A stretch of DNA of 47,246 bases from Bacteroidaceae bacterium (lineage in GTDB: Bacteria; Bacteroidota; Bacteroidia; Bacteroidales; Bacteroidaceae): positions 92,841 to 140,086 of the forward strand of contig JAFZYE010000004.1 in NCBI GenBank assembly GCA_017616445.1. Reading direction: 5' to 3'. Of the stretch, positions 6,381 through 15,355 are shown in pieces; positions within the stretch are counted from its first letter, which is position 1, and each line of letters starts with the position of its first letter. A program made the position numbers and the translations under genes. Below the pieces are notes generated by a model, which made no database searches, was not told the origin of the DNA, and saw nothing but the letters and a program-made list of their open reading frames with translations.

Positions 6381-7157
6381 GTGATGAAACTGACGATATT
6401 AGGAAGCGGAACGAGTAATGGAGTACCTCAGATAGGATGTACATGCTCGACATGTAGGAGCCAAGATCCTCGTGACAAGCGGTTGCGTTGCTCTGCGCTG
6501 GTGGAGCACGAAGATACCACAATCTTGATTGACTGTGGCCCCGACTTCCGTCAGCAAATCCTGTCGCTTCCTGCGTTTCCGAAGATTGATGCTATCTTCC
6601 TCACACATGAGCATTACGACCATGTGGGAGGTATTGACGATATCCGTCCCGACATCCTGTTTGGTGATGTGGAGATTTATGCTGAAGACTTGGTGGCCGA
6701 ACACCTCATGGCCCGTATTCCTTATTGTTTTACACCGAAAGAGAAACGTTATCCAGGTGTGCCTGCTATCACCCTTGAACACATGGAACCCCATCAGGCC
6801 ATACGTGTGGGGAGTTTGGAGGTGATGCCGTTCCGCGTGATGCATGGCAAGTTGCCTATCGTGGGATTCCGTATCGGTTCGCTTGCTTACATCACAGACA
6901 TGAAGACACTGCCCGACAGCGAGTGGGAGTATCTGAAAGATGTTGACACGCTGATAGTCAACACACTGCATTATCGTCAGCATGCAGCTCATCAGAGTGT
7001 GCCTGATTCGATAGCATTTGCTCAACGTGTGGGTGCTCGCCAGACGTATTTTATTCACATGAGCCATTTTGTTCTTCCTCATGCAGAGGCAGAGCGTATG
7101 CTTCCGCCTACGATTCATTTTGCGTATGACGGTTTGACGTTAGACCTTGCCCTTTAG
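6381..7157 (+). CDS. MBL-fold metallohydrolase, PhnP-like
   Basis: A 258-residue cytoplasmic metallo-beta-lactamase-fold hydrolase. It begins with LTILGSGTSNGVPQIGC, has a C-x-C-x2-C cluster (Cys20, 22, 25) typical of the PhnP subgroup, and carries the metal-binding motif THEHYDH (His76, His78, Asp80, His81). A second histidine lies in VMHGKLPIVGF, and ITDMK and IHMSHF supply later metal ligands. PhnP acts on cyclic phosphodiesters in phosphonate breakdown; Bacteroidota copies are often unlinked to phosphonate genes, as here, so the substrate is open. ATG codons at 6381 and 6384 are both possible. A terminator follows just before the lepA promoter. Confidence 0.88.
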   Translation: MMKLTILGSGTSNGVPQIGCTCSTCRSQDPRDKRLRCSALVEHEDTTILIDCGPDFRQQILSLPAFPKIDAIFLTHEHYDHVGGIDDIRPDILFGDVEIYAEDLVAEHLMARIPYCFTPKEKRYPGVPAITLEHMEPHQAIRVGSLEVMPFRVMHGKLPIVGFRIGSLAYITDMKTLPDSEWEYLKDVDTLIVNTLHYRQHAAHQSVPDSIAFAQRVGARQTYFIHMSHFVLPHAEAERMLPPTIHFAYDGLTLDLAL

Positions 7158-7207
7158 CCGTTTTTGGACAAAAGGGAATGTAAAAAGTAGTTTTTTTATG
7201 CAAATAG

Positions 7208-7239
7208 TTATCAGTTTATACTGATAAGTCTTTTTTTTT
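7208..7239 (+). terminator. Rho-independent terminator before lepA
   Basis: TTATCAGT (7208-7215) pairs with ACTGATAA (7220-7227) around TTAT, followed by GTC and nine T residues (7231-7239). Confidence 0.85.
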
Positions 7240-7242
7240 GCT

Positions 7243-7250
7243 TATCTTTG
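7243..7250 (+). promoter_or_regulatory. Probable -7 box for lepA
   Basis: TATCTTTG, then C, 31 nt before the ATG. Its -33 region falls inside the upstream terminator hairpin, so the two signals overlap. Confidence 0.65.
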
Positions 7251-7281
7251 CATCTTGAATCATCGAAGAAGATAAGTTTTT

Positions 7282-9066
7282 ATGAATCATATAAGAAATT
7301 TTTGTATTATCGCTCACATCGATCACGGGAAGTCAACCTTGGCGGATCGCTTGTTGGAATATACCCATACCATCAAGGTGACCGAAGGGCAGATGCTGGA
7401 CGATATGGATCTGGAGCGTGAACGTGGTATCACGATTAAGAGTCATGCCATTCAGATGGAGTATGAGTATGGAGGAGAGAAATTTGTTCTGAACCTTATT
7501 GATACTCCGGGACATGTGGACTTCTCGTACGAGGTGTCGCGCTCGATAGCTGCCTGTGAGGGAGCGCTGTTGGTTGTGGATGCTACGCAGGGAGTGCAGG
7601 CTCAGACCATCTCGAACCTTTATATGGCCATCGATAATGACTTGGAGATTATCCCCGTTATCAATAAGATAGACATGCCGAACGCGATGCCCGATGAAGT
7701 GGCTGATGAAATCATCGACCTCTTGGGATGCAAGCGTGAGGAAATCATACTGGCATCGGGTAAGACGGGTGAGGGTGTAGAAGACATCCTGAACGCAGTT
7801 GTGGAGCGCATTCCCCACCCAAAGGGTGACGAGAACGCCCCCTTGCAAGCCCTGATTTTCGACTCGGTGTTCAACTCCTATCGTGGCATCATCGCTTACT
7901 TCAAGATTGTGAACGGTGTGATGCGTCCAGGAGAGAAGGTGCGTTTCATCAACACGAAGAAGGAATATATGGCCGAGGAGAGTGGTGTGTTGAAGATGGA
8001 TATGATACCAAAGAAAGAGTTGCGCACAGGTGATGTGGGCTATATCGTTTCCGGTATCAAGAACGCCGTTGAGGTGAAGGTGGGAGATACGATCACCACA
8101 GTCAACAATGCGAGCGATAAGCCCATCGAAGGGTTTGAGGAGGTGAAACCGATGGTGTTTGCTGGTGTCTATCCGATTGAGACAGAAGACTATGAGAACC
8201 TCCGCACTTCGTTGGAGAAACTGCAGTTGAATGATGCTTCTCTGTCGTTCCAGCACGAGAGCTCAGCTGCCTTGGGATTCGGATTCCGTTGTGGTTTCCT
8301 CGGTTTGCTTCACATGGAGATTGTGCAGGAGCGACTGGATCGTGAGTTCAATATGAACGTCATCACGACCGTTCCTAACGTATCGTATATGGTGTATGAC
8401 AAACACGGGAATGCGCAGGAGGTGCATAACCCGTCAAGCATGCCCGACCCAACACTCATAGAACATGTTGAGGAACCTTATATTCATGCGACAGTCATCA
8501 CGACGGCTACATATATCGGACCGATTATGACCTTGTGTCTGAGTAAGCGAGGCGAGCTTATCAAGCAGGAGTTCATCGCTGGAAACCGCGTGGAGATTCA
8601 GTTCCTGATGCCGTTAGGAGAAATCGTCATCGATTTCTACGATAAGCTGAAGAGCATCAGTCGAGGCTATGCTTCGTTCGACTATCACAGTGCTGGGTTC
8701 CGCCCGTCGAAACTCGTGAAGCTCGATATTCTGTTGAATGGTGAGAGTGTAGATGCGCTTTCAACTCTGACCCATGTGGATAATGCTGTGACCTTGGGTC
8801 GCCGTATGTGTGAACGATTGAAAGATCTGCTGCCCCGTCAGCAGTTCGACATAGCAATCCAGGCTGCTATAGGAGGCAAGATCATCGCCCGTGAAACCGT
8901 GAAGCAAGTTCGCAAGGACGTGCTCGCCAAGTGTTACGGAGGTGATGTGTCACGTAAGCGTAAACTGCTCGAGAAGCAGAAGGCCGGTAAGAAACGCATG
9001 AAACAAATCGGTAACGTACAGGTGCCGCAGAAGGCATTCCTTGCAGTCCTGAAACTCGACGAATAA
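7282..9066 (+). CDS. lepA: Elongation factor 4 (LepA) translational GTPase
   Basis: A 594-residue product, the usual LepA length. LepA binds the ribosome, can back-translocate stalled complexes and influences 30S assembly, hydrolysing GTP. The G motifs are AHIDHGKST (residues 11-19), [16 protein letters not shown] and NKIDMP. The EF-G-like domains II, III and V follow (for example [21 protein letters not shown]), and the LepA-specific C-terminal domain contains [18 protein letters not shown] and [15 protein letters not shown]. It has its own promoter. The secreted protease gene starts about 50 bp downstream with no visible terminator, so partial readthrough into the next genes is possible. 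Confidence 0.98.
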   Translation: MNHIRNFCIIAHIDHGKSTLADRLLEYTHTIKVTEGQMLDDMDLERERGITIKSHAIQMEYEYGGEKFVLNLIDTPGHVDFSYEVSRSIAACEGALLVVDATQGVQAQTISNLYMAIDNDLEIIPVINKIDMPNAMPDEVADEIIDLLGCKREEIILASGKTGEGVEDILNAVVERIPHPKGDENAPLQALIFDSVFNSYRGIIAYFKIVNGVMRPGEKVRFINTKKEYMAEESGVLKMDMIPKKELRTGDVGYIVSGIKNAVEVKVGDTITTVNNASDKPIEGFEEVKPMVFAGVYPIETEDYENLRTSLEKLQLNDASLSFQHESSAALGFGFRCGFLGLLHMEIVQERLDREFNMNVITTVPNVSYMVYDKHGNAQEVHNPSSMPDPTLIEHVEEPYIHATVITTATYIGPIMTLCLSKRGELIKQEFIAGNRVEIQFLMPLGEIVIDFYDKLKSISRGYASFDYHSAGFRPSKLVKLDILLNGESVDALSTLTHVDNAVTLGRRMCERLKDLLPRQQFDIAIQAAIGGKIIARETVKQVRKDVLAKCYGGDVSRKRKLLEKQKAGKKRMKQIGNVQVPQKAFLAVLKLDE

Positions 9067-9119
9067 TTCCTATGAGCCCCATGAGCCTAAATCGCCCAAT
9101 AAACCTAAAAACAAAACTT

Positions 9120-12100
9120 ATGCTAAAGAAACTAACCCTCATATTCAGTGCCTTGATGCTGTCTGCATCGATGATGGCCGACCCGATAGATGTCGAACGT
9201 GCAAAAGTGTTGGCCGCACAGTTCATGCCGACTGCCGGCAGTCAACCGCAGATGGTGAAGCGTGCCGTACGTCAAAGCACCAGCGGACGAAGACTGGCTC
9301 CAGCATATAAGACGGCTGCACCTTATTATATATTTAGTAGGGGTGAAAACCAGGGATTCGTCATCGTAAGCGGCGACGATGCTTTACCGGAAGTGCTGGG
9401 ATATACTGAGACAGGCGATTTCGATGAGGACAATATGTCGCCCTTCCTTCAATGGTATCTTTCTCATTATGGACGCATGATTGAGGATGCACAGGAAAAG
9501 CAGCTTCCACGACGTGCTCCAGAGGTGACAGCGGAGGAACGTGTAGATATTGCTCCGTTGGTTACTACCCATTGGGATCAGGGGTGGCCGTATAACAATC
9601 TGTGTCCAGACCTCAAAAACGGAAATGGTAAGGCGCTGACGGGTTGTGTGGCCACAGCAACTGCTCAGGTGCTATATTATTGGCACAAAGACCTGACAAA
9701 TGTGACCCTTGCGGCCACATCGAGCTATGTGGCGGGTGACGAAGCAAAGGAGACAAGGGCTTTCCCTGCGGGCACTCAAATCAAATGGGACCTGATGAGG
9801 GCCAAGTACGGAACAGAACCTGAAGAATACCGAACAGCTATAGCTACACTGATGGCCGTAGTGGGAGGTGGAGCTGGTCTGACCTACGGATCGAGCACAG
9901 GAGGTTATCCCCGTAACTGCATCAATGTGTTCAAGAACATTTTCGGTATGAACGGAGGCGCCCAAAAGTATAAGGATAGTGGTGGCTCTGATAATTTCTC
10001 GGATGAAATCTGGGCCACGATGCTCTATAACGACCTGTTGAATAAATCACCTATACTCTATGCCGGATGCATGGAGTATAAAGACGATAAAGGGGAGGTC
10101 AAAACAGAAGGACATGCTGTTGTGGTTGACGGATATCAGGCAAAAACCGGCTTCTTCCATTTCAACATGGGATGGAGTGGACAAAGCGATGGTTACTTCA
10201 CCGTAGCTCGTCATCAAAGTCCATCGTGGGGATTCAATGACAGCTATCAAGAGGCTGTGTTGGGTGTATCGCCCCGTAAACCCAACCTGAAAGCTGAGTT
10301 CGTGATACGTCCGAAAGTGTACGTTAATCGTATGAACACCTTCACGATTGAGGTGGTGAACAACGGAACACTTGACTATTCCGGCTTTTATCTGTTTGCA
10401 AACACCACAGGTAATAAACCAGGCACTCTTGCAGAAGCAAAAGATAAGGATCTCGAAACCGTTGTTAGCAACGATGGGACAGCCGTCAGACTGAAACTGC
10501 AAGCAAAGCCCGCGACTGCTTCCAAGTGGTATTACTTTGTGACAGATAAGAACCTGAATGTGCTGGCTCAGTATGAAGTGAACACAGAGACTCCACCGAA
10601 TGACCTATGGCTCAATCAACTGACGCTTTGGGGCAGTGAAGATAAGGAGACTCACAACGGTGAAAACTATCAGGTGGTTTACAACAACCGCACGACTGTT
10701 GAAGTCGAGATTGAGAACAGAAGCTCGGTAGGGTTCGAAGGCTCACCTCGTATGGCTATCTATGAGAGCACAGACGACGGTAAGACATTCAACTATATCG
10801 GCTATAAATACAATAAGGTGACCATCAATCCCAAAGGAACTGGACGGGTTGAAATCTCTGTTACCTCCACCAGCAACTGCCCCATTTCTGAAGGCAATCT
10901 GTATTATGCAGAACTGCTCGACACCATTCCTTCGTTGCATACCGATGATGTGCTGCATAAACCCTCAGCTGAGGCGGCGAAAGTGCACTTTGTGTTGAGA
11001 GGAGGCGATTTGGATGCTGTCGATTTCGTGGACGGATGTCTGAAGCTGAAAGGCAAATGGGATGCGTCGAAGTTCCTCACAATCACCAAGAAGACGGCCT
11101 ATAAGGGTGCTACCAGCTTCGACCTGACTGAAGTAACTAATATTGGCTACATTCCTCTTCTGGCATCCAATCCCAACGCACTCTATTACGTGAGCAGCGA
11201 TTCCGAGGCTACAGGTCAGAACATCATCAAGGATGGTGCGTGTCTCCAGTTGGTGCTGAGACCAGGATACGACTTCGTCCCCAAAGCCGATTTTCTGGCA
11301 GCTCATGCAACGATGACCATCGATATGCCTGCATGTCGATGGGGGTTAATCACCGTACCTTGCAGGTTGAACTTCCCTAATGGTATCTTTGCACGTGAGA
11401 TTGAGTCACACACGTCGAGCGGCATCAACAACCGGACCAAAGATGTCCGTGTGTTGGAAGAGGGCCATACTTACCTCATCATGACCTCGAGCACGAAACG
11501 TCAGACGCTTCAAAGTTCATTGGCTACAGTCATGCTGAAGGTACCCGCCACCCCCGTAGCGAATACCGACCCCGCTGTCGTAGGTACATACGTCGCTACC
11601 CAAACTCCTCAGGGTGCTATGCTGCCAAACGATGCAGATCCACAGTACTTCACACCCGTGGACGAAGGAACTCCTGTCGAGGCCTTCCGTGGCTATTTCC
11701 TTGCATCGAATGTGACCAACGAATTCCGTGCTTATTCCTCAATTGCAGCCGATCCCTCTTTCCTCAACCTCGCTTACGCCATTCAGGCTGCATACCAGGC
11801 AATCGACGAACATCAGGATTATGCTAATAGTGACTCGACCCGTGCGTTGTATGCCGAGATCGATTCTGCCGAAATCATATTTACACAGCGACCTACAGCC
11901 ATGCAGGAAGTACGTACACGATTGAAGCAACTCGAGAACAAGACACAGTCTTATCTCGCCTCTGCTCCCAATCCATACGAGCTGATCGACTACACATCGA
12001 TGATTCTTAATCCATCGTTCGAATCAGGTACAAACGGGTGGACTACCGAGGGCGTTGTGAAGAAGAATTCCGACCTCACAATGAAGAGTGTGGGGAGTGA

Positions 12101-12593
12101 AGGAACAGCATTCCTCTATAACTGCAAAGCCGACAGCACCAGCAGCCCTCTCTCCCAGGTTGTGAAGGATTTGCCGAAAGGCTATTACCGTCTAACAGCC
12201 ATGCTTGGATCGACCGAAGGACACGACATCACCCTCTATGCAGGCGACTCCACTGTTACCGTCAAAGCAAGCCCCCTCGGAGTACATTATCTTGTTGAGG
12301 CTCGCATCGACGATATCTTCGTTGAGTCGGGCCAACTCGAAATCGGAGTCCGTCCTGGATTCTTCTACAAGGCCGACGATTTCCGACTCACGTTAACCGC
12401 ACGTCCTGCTTCCGCTCTCCCCGAGGATGTCAACCGAGATGGTGCAGTCGATACTCAGGATGTCCTGAAGATATACGAATACATACAAAATTCAACAGCC
12501 CCAGCGACTTCACCTGCAGAAGATGTGAACAGCGACCGTGCTGTAGATACCCAAGACGTATTGAAGGTTTATGAATACATACAGACGCATTAA
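9120..12593 (+). CDS. Secreted C10 (streptopain-family) cysteine protease with dockerin-like repeats
   Basis: A large secreted protein of 1157 residues from this start, chosen because it opens with the signal peptide MLKKLTLIFSALMLSASMMA; an in-frame ATG at 9072 would add an unlikely polar extension. A Spi-like propeptide follows (YIFSRGENQGFVIVSGDD). The C10 domain has its nucleophile in TGCVATATAQVLYYW (Cys176) and its histidine in EGHAVVVDGY (His332), followed by FNMGWSGQSDGYF. Long beta-sandwich regions make up the middle. The C-terminus holds two EF-hand-like dockerin repeats, DVNRDGAVDTQDVLKIYEYI and DVNSDRAVDTQDVLKVYEYI; the second has Arg for the usual Gly. C10 proteases of Bacteroidales are secreted and act on host or prey proteins. 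The dockerin-like tail suggests anchoring, but no cohesin is visible here. Confidence 0.9.
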   Translation: MLKKLTLIFSALMLSASMMADPIDVERAKVLAAQFMPTAGSQPQMVKRAVRQSTSGRRLAPAYKTAAPYYIFSRGENQGFVIVSGDDALPEVLGYTETGDFDEDNMSPFLQWYLSHYGRMIEDAQEKQLPRRAPEVTAEERVDIAPLVTTHWDQGWPYNNLCPDLKNGNGKALTGCVATATAQVLYYWHKDLTNVTLAATSSYVAGDEAKETRAFPAGTQIKWDLMRAKYGTEPEEYRTAIATLMAVVGGGAGLTYGSSTGGYPRNCINVFKNIFGMNGGAQKYKDSGGSDNFSDEIWATMLYNDLLNKSPILYAGCMEYKDDKGEVKTEGHAVVVDGYQAKTGFFHFNMGWSGQSDGYFTVARHQSPSWGFNDSYQEAVLGVSPRKPNLKAEFVIRPKVYVNRMNTFTIEVVNNGTLDYSGFYLFANTTGNKPGTLAEAKDKDLETVVSNDGTAVRLKLQAKPATASKWYYFVTDKNLNVLAQYEVNTETPPNDLWLNQLTLWGSEDKETHNGENYQVVYNNRTTVEVEIENRSSVGFEGSPRMAIYESTDDGKTFNYIGYKYNKVTINPKGTGRVEISVTSTSNCPISEGNLYYAELLDTIPSLHTDDVLHKPSAEAAKVHFVLRGGDLDAVDFVDGCLKLKGKWDASKFLTITKKTAYKGATSFDLTEVTNIGYIPLLASNPNALYYVSSDSEATGQNIIKDGACLQLVLRPGYDFVPKADFLAAHATMTIDMPACRWGLITVPCRLNFPNGIFAREIESHTSSGINNRTKDVRVLEEGHTYLIMTSSTKRQTLQSSLATVMLKVPATPVANTDPAVVGTYVATQTPQGAMLPNDADPQYFTPVDEGTPVEAFRGYFLASNVTNEFRAYSSIAADPSFLNLAYAIQAAYQAIDEHQDYANSDSTRALYAEIDSAEIIFTQRPTAMQEVRTRLKQLENKTQSYLASAPNPYELIDYTSMILNPSFESGTNGWTTEGVVKKNSDLTMKSVGSEGTAFLYNCKADSTSSPLSQVVKDLPKGYYRLTAMLGSTEGHDITLYAGDSTVTVKASPLGVHYLVEARIDDIFVESGQLEIGVRPGFFYKADDFRLTLTARPASALPEDVNRDGAVDTQDVLKIYEYIQNSTAPATSPAEDVNSDRAVDTQDVLKVYEYIQTH

Positions 12594-12597
12594 TTTT

Positions 12598-12622
12598 TAT
12601 ATTTTACATTTTACATTTTACT
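12598..12622. repeat. ATTTTACATT ladder at the S41 gene 5' end
   Basis: A short ATTTTACATTTTACATTTTA run, joined directly to the likely lipoprotein signal of the next gene. Same family as 13822-13876, 21983-22036, 24104-24190, 25480-25531, 29079-29130 and 32096-32157. Confidence 0.75.
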
Positions 12623-12689
12623 TCTCTTTTGCGCCTGCGGAAAAGACCGTACCTATGAGTATGAGGAGAAGACAGTCGGATGTCATCAG

Positions 12690-13808
12690 ATGCAAGACCT
12701 GATGACAGAGTGGTATCTGTGGGGCGACAGCATCAAGGATCTTGACTGGCAGCAGTACTTCGCGAAACCAACCGACTTCATCTCCAAACTCACCGCCCAG
12801 AGCAAAGCTAACGATAAGTGGTCGTATTGTCTCATCGATACCGTCGAATCCGACCCCCTCCCTTGCGGCTACTTCAATCATGTCGATTCATACGGACTCG
12901 ATCTGGTGCTCATGAACGACCCTACAGGCGAGACCACCAAGCAGTATGCACGAGTCCTTACCGTCTATCCAAACTCACCTGCTGAGCGGTGCGGACTCCA
13001 ACGTAACGATTTCATCAGTCAGATCGATAACAACAAGATGGCCTCTACCGTCATCAAGAACCTCGTCAGCGGGCGCTCACGCACCCTCTACGTAAGCCAT
13101 CTATCCATCAGCACCGACGAGCAGTCTTTCTATTGGACCGATCACGATACCATCACCATCGAGAAGTCCGAACGTGTCCTTGTCCCCACCGTTATGGTAA
13201 GCCGTATGCTCTATGACGATATCGGCTATCTGATGCTGACCGACCTCACTCACACCGATGAGATAACAGCCGCTATCCAACATCTGACGGCAAACAACAC
13301 GTACGACCTCATCATCGATCTCCGACTCTGTAACAGCGGCACCATCGAGTGTGTGTGCGAAGTCGCAAAACTCATCTGCAGCACCGAAGGCCCCTTTCTT
13401 CGTACCTTCTGGAACACCGCCAAGTCCGACAACAACCAGACCTATACCATATTCCCCCTAAAGGAGGGTAGGGGGGCTGGGGGGCTCTCCCTCTACTTCA
13501 TCACCAGCCAGTACACCCAGGGAGCAGCTGAGTGGCTCATTCATGGGCTGAAAGCCATGTCAACAGGAAGTGTTGTGGTTGTCGGGAAGACTACAGCAGG
13601 TCAGAACGTCATGCTCCGTGCCATTCCTTCCGACTATCAATACACCATCTATCCCGCTGTCGCATACGTGGCTGATAGTGATGGCGACTACGATTATGCA
13701 AACGGAATCGACCCCGACGAACCGATTAATGAACTCGAGTACGCGGTGCTCTATCCCTATGGAGACACCCGCGAACCAATAATCAATTATATTCTCATGA
13801 ACCGCTAA
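12690..13808 (+). CDS. S41 family peptidase homologue, probably catalytically inactive lipoprotein
   Basis: A 372-residue product from the first ATG. The order of parts fits Bacteroidota S41 (C-terminal processing peptidase-like) lipoproteins: helical N-terminus (MTEWYLWGDSIKDLDW), PDZ-like segment (VYPNSPAERCGLQRNDFISQ, about 88-115) and core (DLIIDLRLCNSGTIE, then YFITSQYTQGAAEWL). The usual nucleophile serine, three residues before the Glu of the S-A-x-E motif, is Gly278 here, and the region is VVGKTTAGQ rather than ending in a lysine, so the dyad seems lost. The frame stays open upstream to 12594 and would encode ILLLFCACGKDRTYEYEE, a good lipobox, but without ATG, GTG or TTG. A G-rich repeat adds residues 256-265 in frame. 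It may be a pseudo-enzyme or a decaying gene. Confidence 0.72.
   Translation: MQDLMTEWYLWGDSIKDLDWQQYFAKPTDFISKLTAQSKANDKWSYCLIDTVESDPLPCGYFNHVDSYGLDLVLMNDPTGETTKQYARVLTVYPNSPAERCGLQRNDFISQIDNNKMASTVIKNLVSGRSRTLYVSHLSISTDEQSFYWTDHDTITIEKSERVLVPTVMVSRMLYDDIGYLMLTDLTHTDEITAAIQHLTANNTYDLIIDLRLCNSGTIECVCEVAKLICSTEGPFLRTFWNTAKSDNNQTYTIFPLKEGRGAGGLSLYFITSQYTQGAAEWLIHGLKAMSTGSVVVVGKTTAGQNVMLRAIPSDYQYTIYPAVAYVADSDGDYDYANGIDPDEPINELEYAVLYPYGDTREPIINYILMNR
13454..13484 (+). repeat. CCCCCTAAAGGAGGG repeat inside the S41 gene
   Basis: A degenerate copy of the CCCCCTAAAGGGGGTTGGGGGG element within coding sequence, read as PLKEGRGAGG. It keeps the frame and lies just before the YFITS strand of the core. 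Confidence 0.75.
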
Positions 13809-13821
13809 CCCCACCTAAAGT

Positions 13822-13876
13822 CATATTTTACATTTAACATTTTCCATTTTACATTTAACATTTTCCATCCCCCATC
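13822..13876. repeat. ATTTTACATTTAACATT ladder
   Basis: Low-complexity CATTTAACATTTTCCATTTT units fill the whole spacer up to the NhaC start, ending in CCCCCATCCCCC. Confidence 0.8.
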
Positions 13877-13880
13877 CCCC

Positions 13881-15335
13881 ATGCCTACCCAATTGCCCAT
13901 AGAGAACGAACTGAAGGGGCGAATCCCGCACCCCCTGATTGCCATCATACCAGTCCTCGTGTTGGTGGGGATGATGGTGCTCATGATTAGTCTCTTCGGT
14001 AGCGATGCGTTGGGTGGAGGCACTCAGATAGCCCTATTGATGGCTTCCTCTGTATGTATTCTCATCTCAATGGGCATCTACCGCATCAAGTGGAAGCAGT
14101 TCGAGCAAGGCATCGTGAACACCGTTTCCAGTTCTGTCGTATCACTATGCATCCTCCTCATTATCGGAATGATGTCGTCGTCGTGGATGGTGAGTGGGGT
14201 AGTGCCTACCTTGATTTATTATGGGGTGCAGATTCTCTCGCCCACCTATTATCTGGCTTGTACCTGCGTCATCTGTGCTGTCGTGTCTGTGATGACAGGC
14301 TCATCGTGGACCACGGTTGCTACCATCGGAGTAGCGTTGATAGGTATCGGAAGTGCGTTGGGAGTTCCCGAATACTGGTCGGCCGGAGCCATCATCTCAG
14401 GTGCATACTTCGGCGATAAGATAAGTCCGTTGAGCGACACCACCGTGCTCGCATCGAGTGTGGCTGAGGTCAATCTGTTTGTCCACATACGATATATGCT
14501 CAAGACCACCATCCCATCGATGTGTGTCTCGTTGGTCATCTTCACCATAGCCGGCTTCTTCTTTGTTTCCGAGGGCGATGTGCTTGTGAAGGAATACACA
14601 GAGCATCTCGATGCAACCTACAACATATCACTCTGGACCCTCCTCGTTCCAGCTATCACAGCCGTGATGATTGCCCGTAAGGTGCCTTCTCTCATCACCC
14701 TGTTCGCTTCCTCTTTGCTGGCAGGCGTATGTGCCTTGGTGCTTCAGCCCAATATCCTGGCCGCTATCGCCGAAGAGCCTTCACTCCCGTCAGCCGTTCA
14801 GTGCGTGAAGGGCGTGCTGATGACCTTCTTCACGGCTACGAATGTAGAGACTGGTAGCCCGGTGGTCAACGAACTCGTAGCTACGAGCGGCATGGCAGGC
14901 ATGATGAACACCATCTGGCTCATCCTCTGTGCCATGTGCTTCGGAGGAGCTATGGTCGCAAGCGGCATGTTGCAGAGCATCACACATGTCATCATGCGAC
15001 TCATTCGCGGAACCACCTCGCTGGTAGCATCTACTGCTTGTTCGGGTGTGCTATCCAACATCCTTACATGCGACCAGTACATCTCCATTATCCTTACCAT
15101 CAGCATGTTCAAGAAAGCCTACCAGGAGAAAGGCTACGAGGGACGCCTGCTGTCGCGAACCACCGAAGACTCGACAACCGTTACCTCTGTGCTCATCCCT
15201 TGGAACACCTGCGGTATGACACAAAGCACCGTGCTCGGAGTGCCTACCCTCGACTATCTCCCCTTCTGTTTCTTCAACTACATCAGTCCGCTGATGAGCA
15301 TTCTTATATCGTCAATCAAAGTAAAACCAAAATAG
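13881..15335 (+). CDS. nhaC: NhaC-family Na+/H+ antiporter
   Basis: A 484-residue inner-membrane protein with about 11-12 hydrophobic segments. Family signatures are TGSSWTTVATIGVALIGIG (near residue 145), GAIISGAYFGDKISPLSDTT (near 170), the second-half TNVETGSPVVNELVATSGMAG, and TEDSTTVTSVLIPWNTCG towards the end. NhaC antiporters exchange cytoplasmic Na+ for external H+ and support pH and sodium homeostasis. The N-terminal residues before LIAIIPVLVLVG are cytoplasmic. The gene sits in a co-directional run with exported proteases and is followed 20 bp later by the C1B peptidase, so it is probably cotranscribed, though no functional link to them is evident. Confidence 0.92.
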   Translation: MPTQLPIENELKGRIPHPLIAIIPVLVLVGMMVLMISLFGSDALGGGTQIALLMASSVCILISMGIYRIKWKQFEQGIVNTVSSSVVSLCILLIIGMMSSSWMVSGVVPTLIYYGVQILSPTYYLACTCVICAVVSVMTGSSWTTVATIGVALIGIGSALGVPEYWSAGAIISGAYFGDKISPLSDTTVLASSVAEVNLFVHIRYMLKTTIPSMCVSLVIFTIAGFFFVSEGDVLVKEYTEHLDATYNISLWTLLVPAITAVMIARKVPSLITLFASSLLAGVCALVLQPNILAAIAEEPSLPSAVQCVKGVLMTFFTATNVETGSPVVNELVATSGMAGMMNTIWLILCAMCFGGAMVASGMLQSITHVIMRLIRGTTSLVASTACSGVLSNILTCDQYISIILTISMFKKAYQEKGYEGRLLSRTTEDSTTVTSVLIPWNTCGMTQSTVLGVPTLDYLPFCFFNYISPLMSILISSIKVKPK

Positions 15336-15355
15336 TTTAATAGTTTAATAGGATT

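Noticed and set aside
6399-7118. 239-codon open frame opposite the MBL hydrolase
   Set aside because: The forward strand has complete metal-binding motifs and family length; the reverse product shows none.
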